This document shows positions 9,134-17,859 of a DNA stretch of 64,000 nt, piece by piece. Origin of the DNA: Saprospiraceae bacterium. GTDB taxonomy: Bacteria; Bacteroidota; Bacteroidia; Chitinophagales; Saprospiraceae. A model generated the notes under the pieces. That model was not told where the DNA came from and did not search any database. It was given only the letters and a program-made list of their open reading frames with translations. Position 1 is the first letter of the stretch. Each line of letters starts with the position of its first letter. The DNA lies in NCBI GenBank assembly GCA_020628855.1, contig JAHDEL010000011.1, forward strand, positions 1-64,000, in the 5' to 3' direction. Both the position numbers and the translations under genes were made by a program.

Positions 9134-10492
9134 TTAATAGCCAGGGTTTTGTGTCAGAGCACCGTTACTGACATTGATTTCATTTTGTGGTATCGGCAAT
9201 AAAAGATCAGTAGCCGTGAAGGTATATCCATTTGCAGCAGCAAAATCACCTAATACACTAATAGCTTTTCCGAATCTTACTAGATCATACATTCTATGAT
9301 TTTCGAATGCTAACTCTACTCTTCTTTCATGTAAAAGCATATCTTCTGTAAGACTACCCTCAATTTCTGAGAGCCCAGCTCTTTCTCTTACTTGATTGAC
9401 GGCATCGACAGCATCAAAGCTAGAAGTAGAAGCACCACCAGCCATGATTGCTTCAGCATACATCAATAAAACATCTGCATGTCGAAGTACTATCCAATCA
9501 TTTCCACAAAGTCTTGCATCAGCAGACTGTGTCAAGAATTTTCCAACATCTGCATCAATTGTTGCATAGTTAAATAACGTAGAATCTCTTTTATCACCTT
9601 CTTCTACAACAAGTGCAAACTCATCTGTGTAAAAATTTAATCCACTCACAACTCCACCTGCAGTCATTTCAAAAGAAAAATCTTGACTTTCATTGGCATC
9701 ATCACCTATATATGGAATGGCAAAAATAATTTCGCTATTGCCTTCATTGTAGAATACATCGTGATAATCTCCCATTAAAGAATGGTTTCCACCATCTATA
9801 ATGCTTGAGCACAATGCTTGAGCCCCACTATAATCACCATTCGTCAATTTAACCTTAGCAAGTATCCCTTGTGCGGCAGCTTTTGAAGCTCGTCCAAAAG
9901 CCATATCAGAAGGTAATTTACCCATTGCATCGGTAAGATCTGAATCTATTGCTGCATAGACTGTTGAAGCATCAACTCTACTAAAGTAATCACTCTCCTC
10001 TGGACCAATTACCTTATCCAAAAGCGGCACATCACCATACGCTCTAACCAAGTTAAAGTGACAAAGGGCTCTTGCAAATTTAGCTTCACCTTCAAATTGA
10101 TCTCTCAAACTTGCATCTGTGACTGCATCAAGGTTTTCAATAACACGGTTTGCTCTAAATATAACATTGTAATTAGCAGCCCAATAAGAACCTACAACTA
10201 AGTTCGTTGGCTGAACTGCAAGTTCTTGAAATTGAGCCCAATCCCCCTCACTTGATTTTGTTCTTGAGTTATCAGAACGCATTTCTGAAAGAGCAAATTC
10301 ACGAAGTGGCACTTCTTGAAGTCCGTCGTAGATGGCTATTACAGCACCCTCTACTTCTTCTGTTGTTTGATAAAATCCATTATCACCAATTGCAGATAGT
10401 GGTGCTAAATCAAGCTCGTCCTGCGAGCAGTTGACAAAAAGCATCGCACACAATACTGCAAGAAAAGTCGAATTTAATATATGTTTATTCAT
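9134..10492 (-). CDS. SusD/RagB-family nutrient-binding lipoprotein
   Basis: A 452-residue SusD-type lipoprotein: signal peptide with lipobox LFVNC, then DELDLAPLSAIGDNGFYQT, typical of the family's N-terminus. The C-terminal part has LLMYAEAI and the RRVELAFENHRMYDLVRFG signature of RagB/SusD. It forms the lid of the SusC barrel and captures alginate oligomers outside the outer membrane. It begins 13 bases after susC. It is somewhat shorter than many SusD proteins (500-600 residues), as is common for alginate SusD. Confidence 0.95.
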   Translation of the reverse strand: MNKHILNSTFLAVLCAMLFVNCSQDELDLAPLSAIGDNGFYQTTEEVEGAVIAIYDGLQEVPLREFALSEMRSDNSRTKSSEGDWAQFQELAVQPTNLVVGSYWAANYNVIFRANRVIENLDAVTDASLRDQFEGEAKFARALCHFNLVRAYGDVPLLDKVIGPEESDYFSRVDASTVYAAIDSDLTDAMGKLPSDMAFGRASKAAAQGILAKVKLTNGDYSGAQALCSSIIDGGNHSLMGDYHDVFYNEGNSEIIFAIPYIGDDANESQDFSFEMTAGGVVSGLNFYTDEFALVVEEGDKRDSTLFNYATIDADVGKFLTQSADARLCGNDWIVLRHADVLLMYAEAIMAGGASTSSFDAVDAVNQVRERAGLSEIEGSLTEDMLLHERRVELAFENHRMYDLVRFGKAISVLGDFAAANGYTFTATDLLLPIPQNEINVSNGALTQNPGY

Positions 10493-10505
10493 GATTTCTT
10501 AGCTT

Positions 10506-13500
10506 TTAAAATGAAAGATTTACACCACCAGAAATAGTTCTATATAGTGGAGCTGGTCTTCTTTGATATCCAAATGTTAAAGGATTTCTTTCTGCATCGT
10601 TAGTCAAGTCAACACCTTCTGGGTTATAACCTTCATAACCTTCTGCCATAATATAAATAAGGTTCTGTGCACCTAAATAAATTCTGCAATTCCCAATTCC
10701 AACCTTATTCAATATATTATCTCCAAGGGTGTAACCCAAGTTGACATTTCTCAATGCTGTGTATGAAGCATCCTGAATATCATCTGAAGTAAATATTCTT
10801 TGCACTACAAGGTCACCATCAGTAAATTCATCATTGTAATCTTGGTTACTGTTAAACTCATTCTTGATATACTGTGAAGAAATGTTTCTCACCTCAGCTC
10901 CATGAGAACCTTGGAACATAAAACTGAAATCAAAATCTCCAAACTCTAAAGCATTATTTACACTCCAGATAAGGTCTGGATAAGGTGATCCAAGAATTGT
11001 TCTATCATCTGGATCAATTAATCCATCACCATTCAAGTCTTTCACATAAATATCCTGTGACTGACCATTAACAGGGAAGAAAGGATCCTTTATGAACTCA
11101 GGCTCTATTTCATGACTAACTACATATCCATAGAAAGAAGCAATTGGATTACCTTCTAAAGCTATCCACTCAGCAGCTCTCTTTGAATCAATAATGCTAA
11201 TCAATCCACTTGCTCCTGCAAAATCAACTAAAGTATTCTTGTTGTGTGTAAATAATGCTGTTGTATTCCAAGAAAAACGTCCCGATGATACATTTCTTGA
11301 TCTCAACTCTAACTCTATACCCTTATTTTCAACAACACCTCTATTAACTAACGCAGAACTAAATCCTGTAACAGCTGGAACAGGTTGATTGAGTAATAGA
11401 CCATCACTTGTTCTTACATAATAATCAAATGAAGCACCAAACCTTCCATTGAGGATAGACACATCCAAACCTGGGTTAAACTCTCTTAATGACTCCCATC
11501 CTAATTCAGGATTGGCAATATTATCAGCATTAAAACCTATCTGACCAAATCCCGTACCTACCGGCGAAATTAGACCGACATGGTCATATTCACCAATACC
11601 ATTATTATTACCTGACAAACCATAACTCACTCTAAACTTCAAGTCTTCGATTAAGTTACTTCCTGCTAAGAAATTTTCTCTTCCAACATTCCATCCAGCA
11701 GAAACTGCAGGGAAAAATCCAAACTTATTGTCTGGTCCAAACTTCGAACTACCATCCCATCTTGCACTTACAGAGAACAAGTATTTGTCATCAAATGCAT
11801 AAGTCACTCTTGAAAGGTATGAAATCAAAGACTCTTCTCTTGCCCAAGTTTCAGCACCTACTACATTTGCACCAGGAACAGTCTGTATAAGATCATTGTC
11901 AAATCCAGCTCCAACAACTTCAGAATACTCTCTATCCCATTTTTCGAAAGCAAAACCTGCAATAGCAGAAACTTCGTGTCTCCCAACATCTTTTGAGTAA
12001 TTCAATGTACTCTCGTTCACTGTGTGAAGTTGTGTAGTGGAGTTTCTCTCAGATTCAGAATCCGCAGCTCCGTTTCTAGTCGCTAGAGTTCCTGTCCAAT
12101 AGGTGTTTCTGGTGAACCTCATATCTCCACCAAAAGTCTGCTTGAAATAAAGATCTTTTGTCAAATTAACATCAACATAAGCATTCGCAAAAATCTTAGT
12201 CTGGTACTTATATCTTTCTCTTTCTAAGACTTTAGCAAGAGCACTTGTGTTACTTGTAGTACTGATATCTGTTCCACTTCCTTCAGCATCAGGAGCTCCA
12301 AGAGCTAAATCATAATCATCAAACATTCTTTCCCAAGCGTAGTCTCCAACTTGCGTTCCAGCAAATTGACCACCTCGTGTAAATTCACTGATATAGCTAA
12401 TATTGTCTTCAGTAACATACGTTGGAAGCCATGGAGCTTGACGAATTGCGTCATGCACACCAATTGGGAATCTTCTTTGCTTAGTGTGAGATGGGTTTAA
12501 GTTTATTCCAAACTTTACTCTATCATTCACCTTCGTGTTAAGATTCAACCTGAAGTTGAGCTTATTATAGTTATCTGTTAAAAGCACACCTTCATCGTCA
12601 AGATAACTTACAGATGCTCTAAATTTTGTATTCTTAGTCCCACCTCTCGCTGAAAGGGCGTGACTATGAATAGTTCCTCCATCAAACATAACATCATGCC
12701 AATCTGTTTGATCTCCAAGTTGCTTGACATACTGCAATTTTTCTGGAAGATTATCCGCACCACCGTAGTATGCTTCAGCATCATTAATCCAATCAGAGAC
12801 TGAAGTTAAGTAATCATTAGCAGGTACATCTTTGAAACCAACATAGCCATTATACTCAAACTGAGTTGGTCCTTCTTTACCTTCTTTTGTTGTGATTAAG
12901 ATGATACCATTTGCTCCCCTTGATCCATAAATAGCTGAAGAAGCTGCATCTTTTAATACTTCTATGGACTGAACATCAGTCATGTCAAGACTGGCTAAGA
13001 AGTCAGCATCATTACCTACTGCTATTCCATCAACAACAATGAGTGGGTCTGACCCAAAAGAAACAGATCCTGGTCCTCTCACTCTAATTGTTGGTGCTTC
13101 ACCAGCTGCAGGGTTGACGGATTGTATATTCAAACCAGAAGTCTGACCCACAAGCGCATCATCCACACGTGATAAAGGAATTTGATCAAGTGTTTCATTG
13201 GTTACTTTGGAAACAGCACCTGTCAAATGTGACTTTTTCTGTTTACCATAACCAATAACTACAACTTCATCTAAAGTCTGAGAATCTGGCAACATAGCAA
13301 TTGAGATAGGTGAACCATCAGCAACTGTATATTGCATTGTTTGGTACCCAAGGTAACTGACCTCTAATACATCACCTTCTTTCGCTGCAATGGAGAAATT
13401 ACCATCAACATCGGTGATTGTACCAATATCAGTGCCTTGAACGCTTACGTTAGCCCCAATAAGAGGGAGTCCGGCTTCATCAAGCAACTGCCCAGAGACA

Positions 13501-13595
13501 GTTTGACTATATAGCGCTCCACTTCCAAAAAGAAGTAAAAAGCAAAAAGTCATCACAGCTTTTGAACAAAGCCGTATTGGATTAGTTTTGTACAT
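10506..13595 (-). CDS. SusC/RagA-family TonB-dependent outer-membrane transporter
   Basis: A 1029-residue transporter. After a signal peptide ending near ALYSQ comes a CarboxypepD-regulatory-like domain (about residues 30-110), then a TonB plug with the SusC signature VVIGYGKQKKSHLTGAVS, then IEVLKDAASSAIYGSRGANG, then a 22-strand-type barrel ending in an aromatic C-terminus (VNLSF). It imports alginate oligosaccharides with energy from TonB/ExbBD. It follows gntR by 78 bases that include a hairpin, and precedes susD by 13. No separate perfect TAnnTTTG promoter was found in the gap, so it may depend on the gntR promoter. Confidence 0.96.
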   Translation of the reverse strand: MYKTNPIRLCSKAVMTFCFLLLFGSGALYSQTVSGQLLDEAGLPLIGANVSVQGTDIGTITDVDGNFSIAAKEGDVLEVSYLGYQTMQYTVADGSPISIAMLPDSQTLDEVVVIGYGKQKKSHLTGAVSKVTNETLDQIPLSRVDDALVGQTSGLNIQSVNPAAGEAPTIRVRGPGSVSFGSDPLIVVDGIAVGNDADFLASLDMTDVQSIEVLKDAASSAIYGSRGANGIILITTKEGKEGPTQFEYNGYVGFKDVPANDYLTSVSDWINDAEAYYGGADNLPEKLQYVKQLGDQTDWHDVMFDGGTIHSHALSARGGTKNTKFRASVSYLDDEGVLLTDNYNKLNFRLNLNTKVNDRVKFGINLNPSHTKQRRFPIGVHDAIRQAPWLPTYVTEDNISYISEFTRGGQFAGTQVGDYAWERMFDDYDLALGAPDAEGSGTDISTTSNTSALAKVLERERYKYQTKIFANAYVDVNLTKDLYFKQTFGGDMRFTRNTYWTGTLATRNGAADSESERNSTTQLHTVNESTLNYSKDVGRHEVSAIAGFAFEKWDREYSEVVGAGFDNDLIQTVPGANVVGAETWAREESLISYLSRVTYAFDDKYLFSVSARWDGSSKFGPDNKFGFFPAVSAGWNVGRENFLAGSNLIEDLKFRVSYGLSGNNNGIGEYDHVGLISPVGTGFGQIGFNADNIANPELGWESLREFNPGLDVSILNGRFGASFDYYVRTSDGLLLNQPVPAVTGFSSALVNRGVVENKGIELELRSRNVSSGRFSWNTTALFTHNKNTLVDFAGASGLISIIDSKRAAEWIALEGNPIASFYGYVVSHEIEPEFIKDPFFPVNGQSQDIYVKDLNGDGLIDPDDRTILGSPYPDLIWSVNNALEFGDFDFSFMFQGSHGAEVRNISSQYIKNEFNSNQDYNDEFTDGDLVVQRIFTSDDIQDASYTALRNVNLGYTLGDNILNKVGIGNCRIYLGAQNLIYIMAEGYEGYNPEGVDLTNDAERNPLTFGYQRRPAPLYRTISGGVNLSF

Positions 13596-13639
13596 AATTA
13601 GTGAATTTTTTCATTAGTTTTTTAATCGTTTTATAATTG

Positions 13640-13661
13640 AGAGAAAGTGGCAGCTTTCTCT
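13640..13661. other. Hairpin in the gntR-susC gap
   Basis: An inverted repeat AGAGAAAG (13640-13647) and CTTTCTCT (13654-13661) with loop TGGCAG. The T-run follows it on the plus strand, where no gene would need it. On the transcribed minus strand it sits in the susC leader without a U-tract. It may be an mRNA processing or stabilising structure that raises susC relative to gntR. Confidence 0.45.
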
Positions 13662-13673
13662 TTTTTATTTGTT

Positions 13674-14378
13674 TTAAGGATTGTAGCCCCTACTGAATTG
13701 TTTTACATCATCTAGATGCTCGGCCATAGCATTCTCAGCACCATTAGCATCTTGTTTGATAATCATATCCAAGATCTGTCTATGATCTTCAATTGTTGCC
13801 TTATTCTTACTCTCATCACACACTTTAAGACTGATGAAGCTTTTTACGATATCAGGAGTTATGATGATCATGAGAGACTTCAACACTGCATTCTTTCCAG
13901 CCTCGGCAATTTTAATATGAAACATTAAATCTTCTTCAACTGCCGAATTGTTTGACAGGAGTTGCTTTTCATATTCATGAAGAGCATTACTTAATTGTAC
14001 TATATCATCTTGGGTCCTGTGAATTGCAGCAAGCCTTGCTGCTTCTTTCTCAAGTAATATTCTCGTATCGACTAAAGATCTAAAATCTGTGTTTTCTAGT
14101 TTTAGTATATCGGTTATAAGTCCTTCAAGCGCTACAATACCAATACCTGTAACTGTTGTTCCACTCTGTGGTTGCACTTTAACTATTCCGTAAAATTGTA
14201 ACTTAGTTATTGCTTCTCTAACTTGTCCGCGACTTACACCTAGTCTCTCTGCGAGTTTTCTTTCTGGTGGGAGCTTTTCGCCTGGTTTGATAGCCCCTGA
14301 ACTGATGAGTTGTCTAATTTGGCTAATAATGAGGTCTACTGGATTTTGAACCTCGATCTTATTAAGATTCTCAAGCAT
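13674..14378 (-). CDS. GntR/FadR-family regulator of the alginate locus
   Basis: A 234-residue transcription factor. The N-terminal winged helix reads IKPGEKLPPERKLAERLGVSRGQVREAI, here in parts: PGEKLPPERKLAE and GVSRGQVREAI (about residues 27-60). A FadR-type (FCD) all-helical ligand domain follows, with metal/ligand-site histidines (HIKIAEAG, and a late HRQI and EHL). ATG 14378 gives the usual family start. A TTG at 14408 inside the operator is less likely. It lies upstream of susC in the same direction and has two operator-like sites over its own promoter. The ligand may be KDG or a related uronate; that is inference. Confidence 0.9.
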   Translation of the reverse strand: MLENLNKIEVQNPVDLIISQIRQLISSGAIKPGEKLPPERKLAERLGVSRGQVREAITKLQFYGIVKVQPQSGTTVTGIGIVALEGLITDILKLENTDFRSLVDTRILLEKEAARLAAIHRTQDDIVQLSNALHEYEKQLLSNNSAVEEDLMFHIKIAEAGKNAVLKSLMIIITPDIVKSFISLKVCDESKNKATIEDHRQILDMIIKQDANGAENAMAEHLDDVKQFSRGYNP

Positions 14379-14396
14379 ATTGGTTAGATAAAAGTA

Positions 14397-14423
14397 TTGG
14401 TTGACCAATTATTGGTTGACCAA
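14397..14423. promoter_or_regulatory. Doubled GntR/FadR-type operator
   Basis: Two exact copies of the 12-mer TTGGTTGACCAA at 14397-14408 and 14412-14423, 15 bases apart. Each is a near palindrome TTGGT-nn-ACCAA, the shape bound by FadR-subfamily GntR proteins. The sites lie between the candidate promoter and the gntR start, so autorepression is the simplest reading. Confidence 0.8.
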
Positions 14424-14428
14424 ATATA
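14421..14428 (-). promoter_or_regulatory. Bacteroidetes -7 element for gntR/alginate operon
   Basis: On the minus strand the bases read TATATTTG, a full match to TAnnTTTG. They overlap the upstream copy of the operator by 3 bases and lie about 43 bases before the gntR ATG. No clear TTTG -33 element was seen. A bound repressor would block this promoter. Confidence 0.6.
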
Positions 14429-14577
14429 AACTTCTTGTTAAATTATTACTAATTTATTTCATAGTATTTTCTCTATCGCGTTCTATAAATCGATATTTCT
14501 TGGATTTAAAAAAATAATTTCAATTCAGATTAAACCTTTCCACCTCTGATGTATCTAACCTTACAAATATTCCATAC

Positions 14578-15120
14578 TTGACTGATGATCAACACATACT
14601 AGACTTACTGAAAGGAAGCAACACACAAAATGCTGGCTTTTCTGCTTTGATGCATAAATATCAAGAACGACTCTACTGGCACATTAGGAGGATTGTATTA
14701 ACTCATGAAGATGCAGATGATGTGTTCCAAAATAGTATGATCAAGGTATTTCGATCCGCAGCAAAATTTAGGGGCGATGCATCGCTATATACTTGGTTGT
14801 ATAGAATTTGTACAAATGAAGCATTGACTCATTTGAAAAAAGCAAAACAACATCAAGCAGAAGAGGTGTCAGAGTTCGTGGCTAATCGGTTGAAAAACGA
14901 TCCATACTTTGATGGAGACAAAGTCCAAGTAGCTTTGAAACAAGCTGTCACTGCATTGCCAGAAAAACAAATGCTAGTATTCAATATGAAGTACTATCAA
15001 AACATGAAGTATGAAGATATTTCTCAAATCTTAGGAACCTCTGTAGGTGGGTTGAAAGCAAGTTATCATCACGCTGTAAAAAAGATAGAATCACATATAG
15101 TGCATCATCATGAATCATAA
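14578..15120 (+). CDS. ECF-type RNA polymerase sigma factor
   Basis: A 180-residue sigma-70 family ECF factor. Region 2 spans about residues 22-88 (YQERLYWHIRRIV, EDADDVFQNSMIKVF, YTWLYRICTNEAL). Region 4 is near residues 120-175 (LPEKQMLVFNMKYYQNM, YEDISQILGTSVGGLKA). It starts with TTG at 14578; the resulting N-terminus MTDDQHILDLL fits the family, and no in-frame ATG lies before region 2. The downstream membrane gene overlaps it by 11 bases, as anti-sigma genes often do. It faces away from the alginate operon. Confidence 0.92.
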   Translation: MTDDQHILDLLKGSNTQNAGFSALMHKYQERLYWHIRRIVLTHEDADDVFQNSMIKVFRSAAKFRGDASLYTWLYRICTNEALTHLKKAKQHQAEEVSEFVANRLKNDPYFDGDKVQVALKQAVTALPEKQMLVFNMKYYQNMKYEDISQILGTSVGGLKASYHHAVKKIESHIVHHHES

Positions 15121-15583
15121 TCTAGAATCATATCGAGATAAAGAAGGCATGCAAATTCCTGAAGGATACTTCGAAGAGGTACACATGCACCTTAAAAAAC
15201 AAACTGCACATCTTCTCAATGAAGGGATGCAAACGCCAGAGGATTACTTTGATCAAGTACAAACGAAATTGGCTTCTCAGGTTGAAAGTAATACACCCAA
15301 AACACAGTGGTCAACATTACTTCGAGTAGCAGCAATTGGAATTCTTTTAGTTAGCGGTTTGTTGTTCATTCAGAGTAATGATCAATCAATCTCAGACCAA
15401 TTGGCACAACAAGAGTCTTTCGAGAATTTTGAATTCGACCTCGAAGATCTTGAAGAGTTAGATCCTGACCTCCTTGGAGAATTACTCTTATCTGAGAGTC
15501 CTTCAATGTATTCGGATGATGAACTCTTAGAACATTTCGAATATGAAGACATTCCTCTTGAAGACTTAATGGAAATTATTTAA
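15110..15583 (+). CDS. Single-pass membrane protein, putative anti-sigma factor
   Basis: A 157-residue protein with no family I can name. The cytoplasmic part holds two copies of a short motif (GMQIPEGYFEEV and GMQTPEDYFDQV, about residues 14 and 39). A single membrane segment follows at about residues 67-84 (LLRVAAIGILLVSGLLF). The outer tail is very acidic with DLEDLEELDPDLLGEL. Its start overlaps the sigma gene by 11 bases, which suggests coupled translation. Topology and position suggest an anti-sigma factor, without the usual ZAS zinc motif. Confidence 0.75.
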   Translation: MNHNLESYRDKEGMQIPEGYFEEVHMHLKKQTAHLLNEGMQTPEDYFDQVQTKLASQVESNTPKTQWSTLLRVAAIGILLVSGLLFIQSNDQSISDQLAQQESFENFEFDLEDLEELDPDLLGELLLSESPSMYSDDELLEHFEYEDIPLEDLMEII

Positions 15584-15606
15584 TAAACACCTTATAATTA
15601 CAAATC

Positions 15607-16092
15607 ATGAAAACTCTTTACTCTATAACATGCTTTATGCTCATGAGTATAACCATTTTTGCACAAGCAGAAAATGGAAAGCGATCTGATCAGATTGCAT
15701 CAATGAAGATGGCTTATTTGACTAAAGCCTTGGAACTCACTCCAGAAGAATCTCAAAAGTTTTGGCCTATCTACAACAGTTATTCTGATAAAATGAAGGC
15801 TATGAAAGAAAGCGCTAGGCCAAAATTTGAACGTGCTGAAGATCTCTCAGACAAAGAAGCTCAAGCTATGATTTATCAACAACTTGATTTAGAACAAGCG
15901 AGAGTCGATTTGAGAAGATCGATGGTTCAAGATTTTAAAGGAGTGATTTCTAATAGAAAAATCCTCAAGCTCTACAGAGCTGAAGACAGATTCAAAAAGG
16001 AAGTCCTAGCTCGGGTGAAGGAAAGAATGGGAGAACATGGTCAACGAGGACCAAGAGGCCAAGACGGTGAAGGAAGAGGACCAAGAGGATAA
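15607..16092 (+). CDS. Spy/CpxP-like periplasmic helical protein
   Basis: A 161-residue secreted protein. It has a signal peptide ending near IFAQA, then a mostly helical body with LTPEESQKFWPIYNSYSDKM, reminiscent of the LTxxQ region of Spy/CpxP-type chaperones. The tail is Gly/Arg-rich (residues 141-161, repeating RGPRG). It is third in the sigma-factor operon, 23 bases after the putative anti-sigma gene, and likely serves envelope stress. Similar triplets occur across Bacteroidetes. Function is inferred from fold-level likeness only. Confidence 0.75.
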   Translation: MKTLYSITCFMLMSITIFAQAENGKRSDQIASMKMAYLTKALELTPEESQKFWPIYNSYSDKMKAMKESARPKFERAEDLSDKEAQAMIYQQLDLEQARVDLRRSMVQDFKGVISNRKILKLYRAEDRFKKEVLARVKERMGEHGQRGPRGQDGEGRGPRG

Positions 16093-16127
16093 TAGTAAAC
16101 TTTCTGACATAGCAACGAAATTGCAAT

Positions 16128-16135
16128 TACATTTG
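16128..16135 (+). promoter_or_regulatory. Candidate -7 element for the EamA gene
   Basis: TACATTTG matches TAnnTTTG exactly. A weak -33-like TCTG lies 21 bases upstream. The element sits just ahead of the terminator hairpin, so transcription would start within the hairpin and give the EamA gene a leader of roughly 25 bases. Confidence 0.45.
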
Positions 16136-16164
16136 GGGCTCCTTAGGGAGTCCTAATTTTTTTT
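16136..16164 (+). terminator. Rho-independent terminator after the sigma operon
   Basis: GGGCTCC (16136-16142) pairs with GGAGTCC (16147-16153, one G-U) over loop TTAG and is followed by a run of eight T. It ends the sigma/anti-sigma/Spy operon three bases before the next start codon. Confidence 0.85.
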
Positions 16165-16167
16165 ACT

Positions 16168-17094
16168 TTGACAAACTTTTCGCAAGACAAATCTTTTTGG
16201 CAATCGACTTATGGCCCATGGCTAGTCTTAGGAGTCCTCAGTATCATTTGGGGTAGTTCGTTTATTCTAATTAAGAAATCCCTGCTTGCTTTTAGTCCAG
16301 ATGAGGTTGGTACTCTGAGGATTGGTATCTCTACTTTGGCAATTCTCCCTTTATTTATTGCTAGGCTGAAGAAGCAACAATGGAGTTACATGCCCATATT
16401 TCTCGCTGTAGGATTGACCGGCAATCTTGTTCCTGCCTTACTTTTTGCACATGCAGAAGTCAAGATAGATAGTGGGATCGCAGGTGTTCTCAACAGTTTG
16501 ACTCCTCTATTTACTATAATTATAGCATGGATATTTTTCAGACATAAGTTTAATATTTTACAAGCCTTAGGTATCCTAATAGGATTCTTCGGTGCTAGTT
16601 TTCTTATCTTATTTAATGCTGGACAGATTAGTCAGCAAGAGCATCTGATGTATGGACTACTCATAGTAATTGCAACTCTGTGTTATGGCATGAGTGTTAA
16701 CATTGTAAATAATAAGCTCGATAATGTACAGCCTCTAGACATTACAATCATGTCTTTCCTCAGTGTCGGTCTGTTTGCGTGGGTCTATTTGTTTGGGTAC
16801 ACAGACTTTGTAGAGCATGCTAGTACGCATGATCATAGATGGATTTCTATAGCTTCAGTCACCTTTTTAGCGTTGATAGGTACGACTCTGTCGACAATCA
16901 TTTTCTACAAACTTGTTCAAGAAACTGATGCAATATTTGGCTCCTTGGTGAGTTACCTTATTCCGATTGTTGCATTACTCTGGGCAGTTATTGACGGAGA
17001 ATCACTCTTAATGAGTCACTTAGCAGGATTTGCATTAATCCTGTTCGGAATATATTTAGTCAAAAGAAAACCAGGTCAGCCAAAAAGCAACTGA
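16168..17094 (+). CDS. EamA/DMT-family transporter
   Basis: A 308-residue inner-membrane protein with about ten hydrophobic helices arranged as two EamA repeats. The first begins LSIIWGSSFILIKKSL and the second near YGLLIVIATLCYGMSVNIVNN. Members export metabolites or amino acids; the substrate cannot be read from sequence. The only plausible start is TTG 16168, three bases after the preceding terminator, so it must use its own promoter. The 3' end overlaps the convergent tatD-like gene by 19 bases. Confidence 0.88.
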   Translation: MTNFSQDKSFWQSTYGPWLVLGVLSIIWGSSFILIKKSLLAFSPDEVGTLRIGISTLAILPLFIARLKKQQWSYMPIFLAVGLTGNLVPALLFAHAEVKIDSGIAGVLNSLTPLFTIIIAWIFFRHKFNILQALGILIGFFGASFLILFNAGQISQQEHLMYGLLIVIATLCYGMSVNIVNNKLDNVQPLDITIMSFLSVGLFAWVYLFGYTDFVEHASTHDHRWISIASVTFLALIGTTLSTIIFYKLVQETDAIFGSLVSYLIPIVALLWAVIDGESLLMSHLAGFALILFGIYLVKRKPGQPKSN

Positions 17095-17840
17095 GCATTT
17101 TGAGTTGTGTATTCTGCAACTTGCGATAAAGTTTCACCTCGAATTTGAGCCAATTTCTCTGCTATAATTTTGATGTATTTGCTTTCATTCTTTTTACCTC
17201 TATGTGGATGCGGAGATAAATATGGACTATCTGTCTCCAGTAATATTCTATCCTTTGGTAAATAGGATACCATATCATCTAACTTTGCATTTTTGAAGGT
17301 AATCACACCACCAAGGCCAAGATAAAAACCTGAATCAAGCGCTTTTTTCGCTTGTTCAATCGTACCGTTAAAGCAATGAAAAATACCTTGCAGATCACCA
17401 GTCTGATGGTGAGTGACAATACTGATAGTATCATCTAGACTATCCCTTGAATGAATAATCAAAGGAAGATTGAATTCTAAACCCCAACCTATTTGTTGTT
17501 CGAAAGCATCCACTTGTTCCTTTTTAAATGTTAGATCCCAATAATAATCCAATCCCATTTCACCAACACCCCAATAGGTTCTTTCGCTCTTATGGTAAGC
17601 ATAAATCTGCGCTAATTGGTCTTTGTAATCTTCCTTAACATAACATGGATGTAGTCCCATCATAGGAAAGCAATGATCAGGATAACGATCTGCAAGTGCA
17701 TGCATATCGTCAATGCTTGATAAATCAATATTTGGTAAATAGATTTTCTCTATATCATCCGTAATCGCATCAGACAATATTTCATCTATTCTATCTGCAA
17801 GTTCTTGTGCATAGAGATGAGCATGAGTATCAATAAGCAT
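17076..17840 (-). CDS. TatD-family metal-dependent hydrolase
   Basis: A TIM-barrel hydrolase of about 254 residues. It has the metal motif IDTHAHL at the very start, GEMGLDYYWD mid-protein, LPLIIHSRD, GIFHCFNG and the late ETDSPYLSPHP, all standard TatD marks. Family members are 3'-5' DNases (some act on D-aminoacyl-tRNA). ATG 17840 gives the normal MLIDTHAHL start; a TTG at 17867 would overlap the divergent rnhA start. Its head faces rnhA with 19 bases between the start codons. Confidence 0.92.
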   Translation of the reverse strand: MLIDTHAHLYAQELADRIDEILSDAITDDIEKIYLPNIDLSSIDDMHALADRYPDHCFPMMGLHPCYVKEDYKDQLAQIYAYHKSERTYWGVGEMGLDYYWDLTFKKEQVDAFEQQIGWGLEFNLPLIIHSRDSLDDTISIVTHHQTGDLQGIFHCFNGTIEQAKKALDSGFYLGLGGVITFKNAKLDDMVSYLPKDRILLETDSPYLSPHPHRGKKNESKYIKIIAEKLAQIRGETLSQVAEYTTQNAQLLFG

Positions 17841-17859
17841 ATCTTCGTAATTCGTAATT

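Noticed and set aside
15110-15583. CRISPR or mobile-element signal in accessory regions
   Set aside because: No regularly spaced repeats, transposase motif or terminal inverted repeats were seen anywhere in the window. The repeats present are protein-domain repeats or promoter sites.
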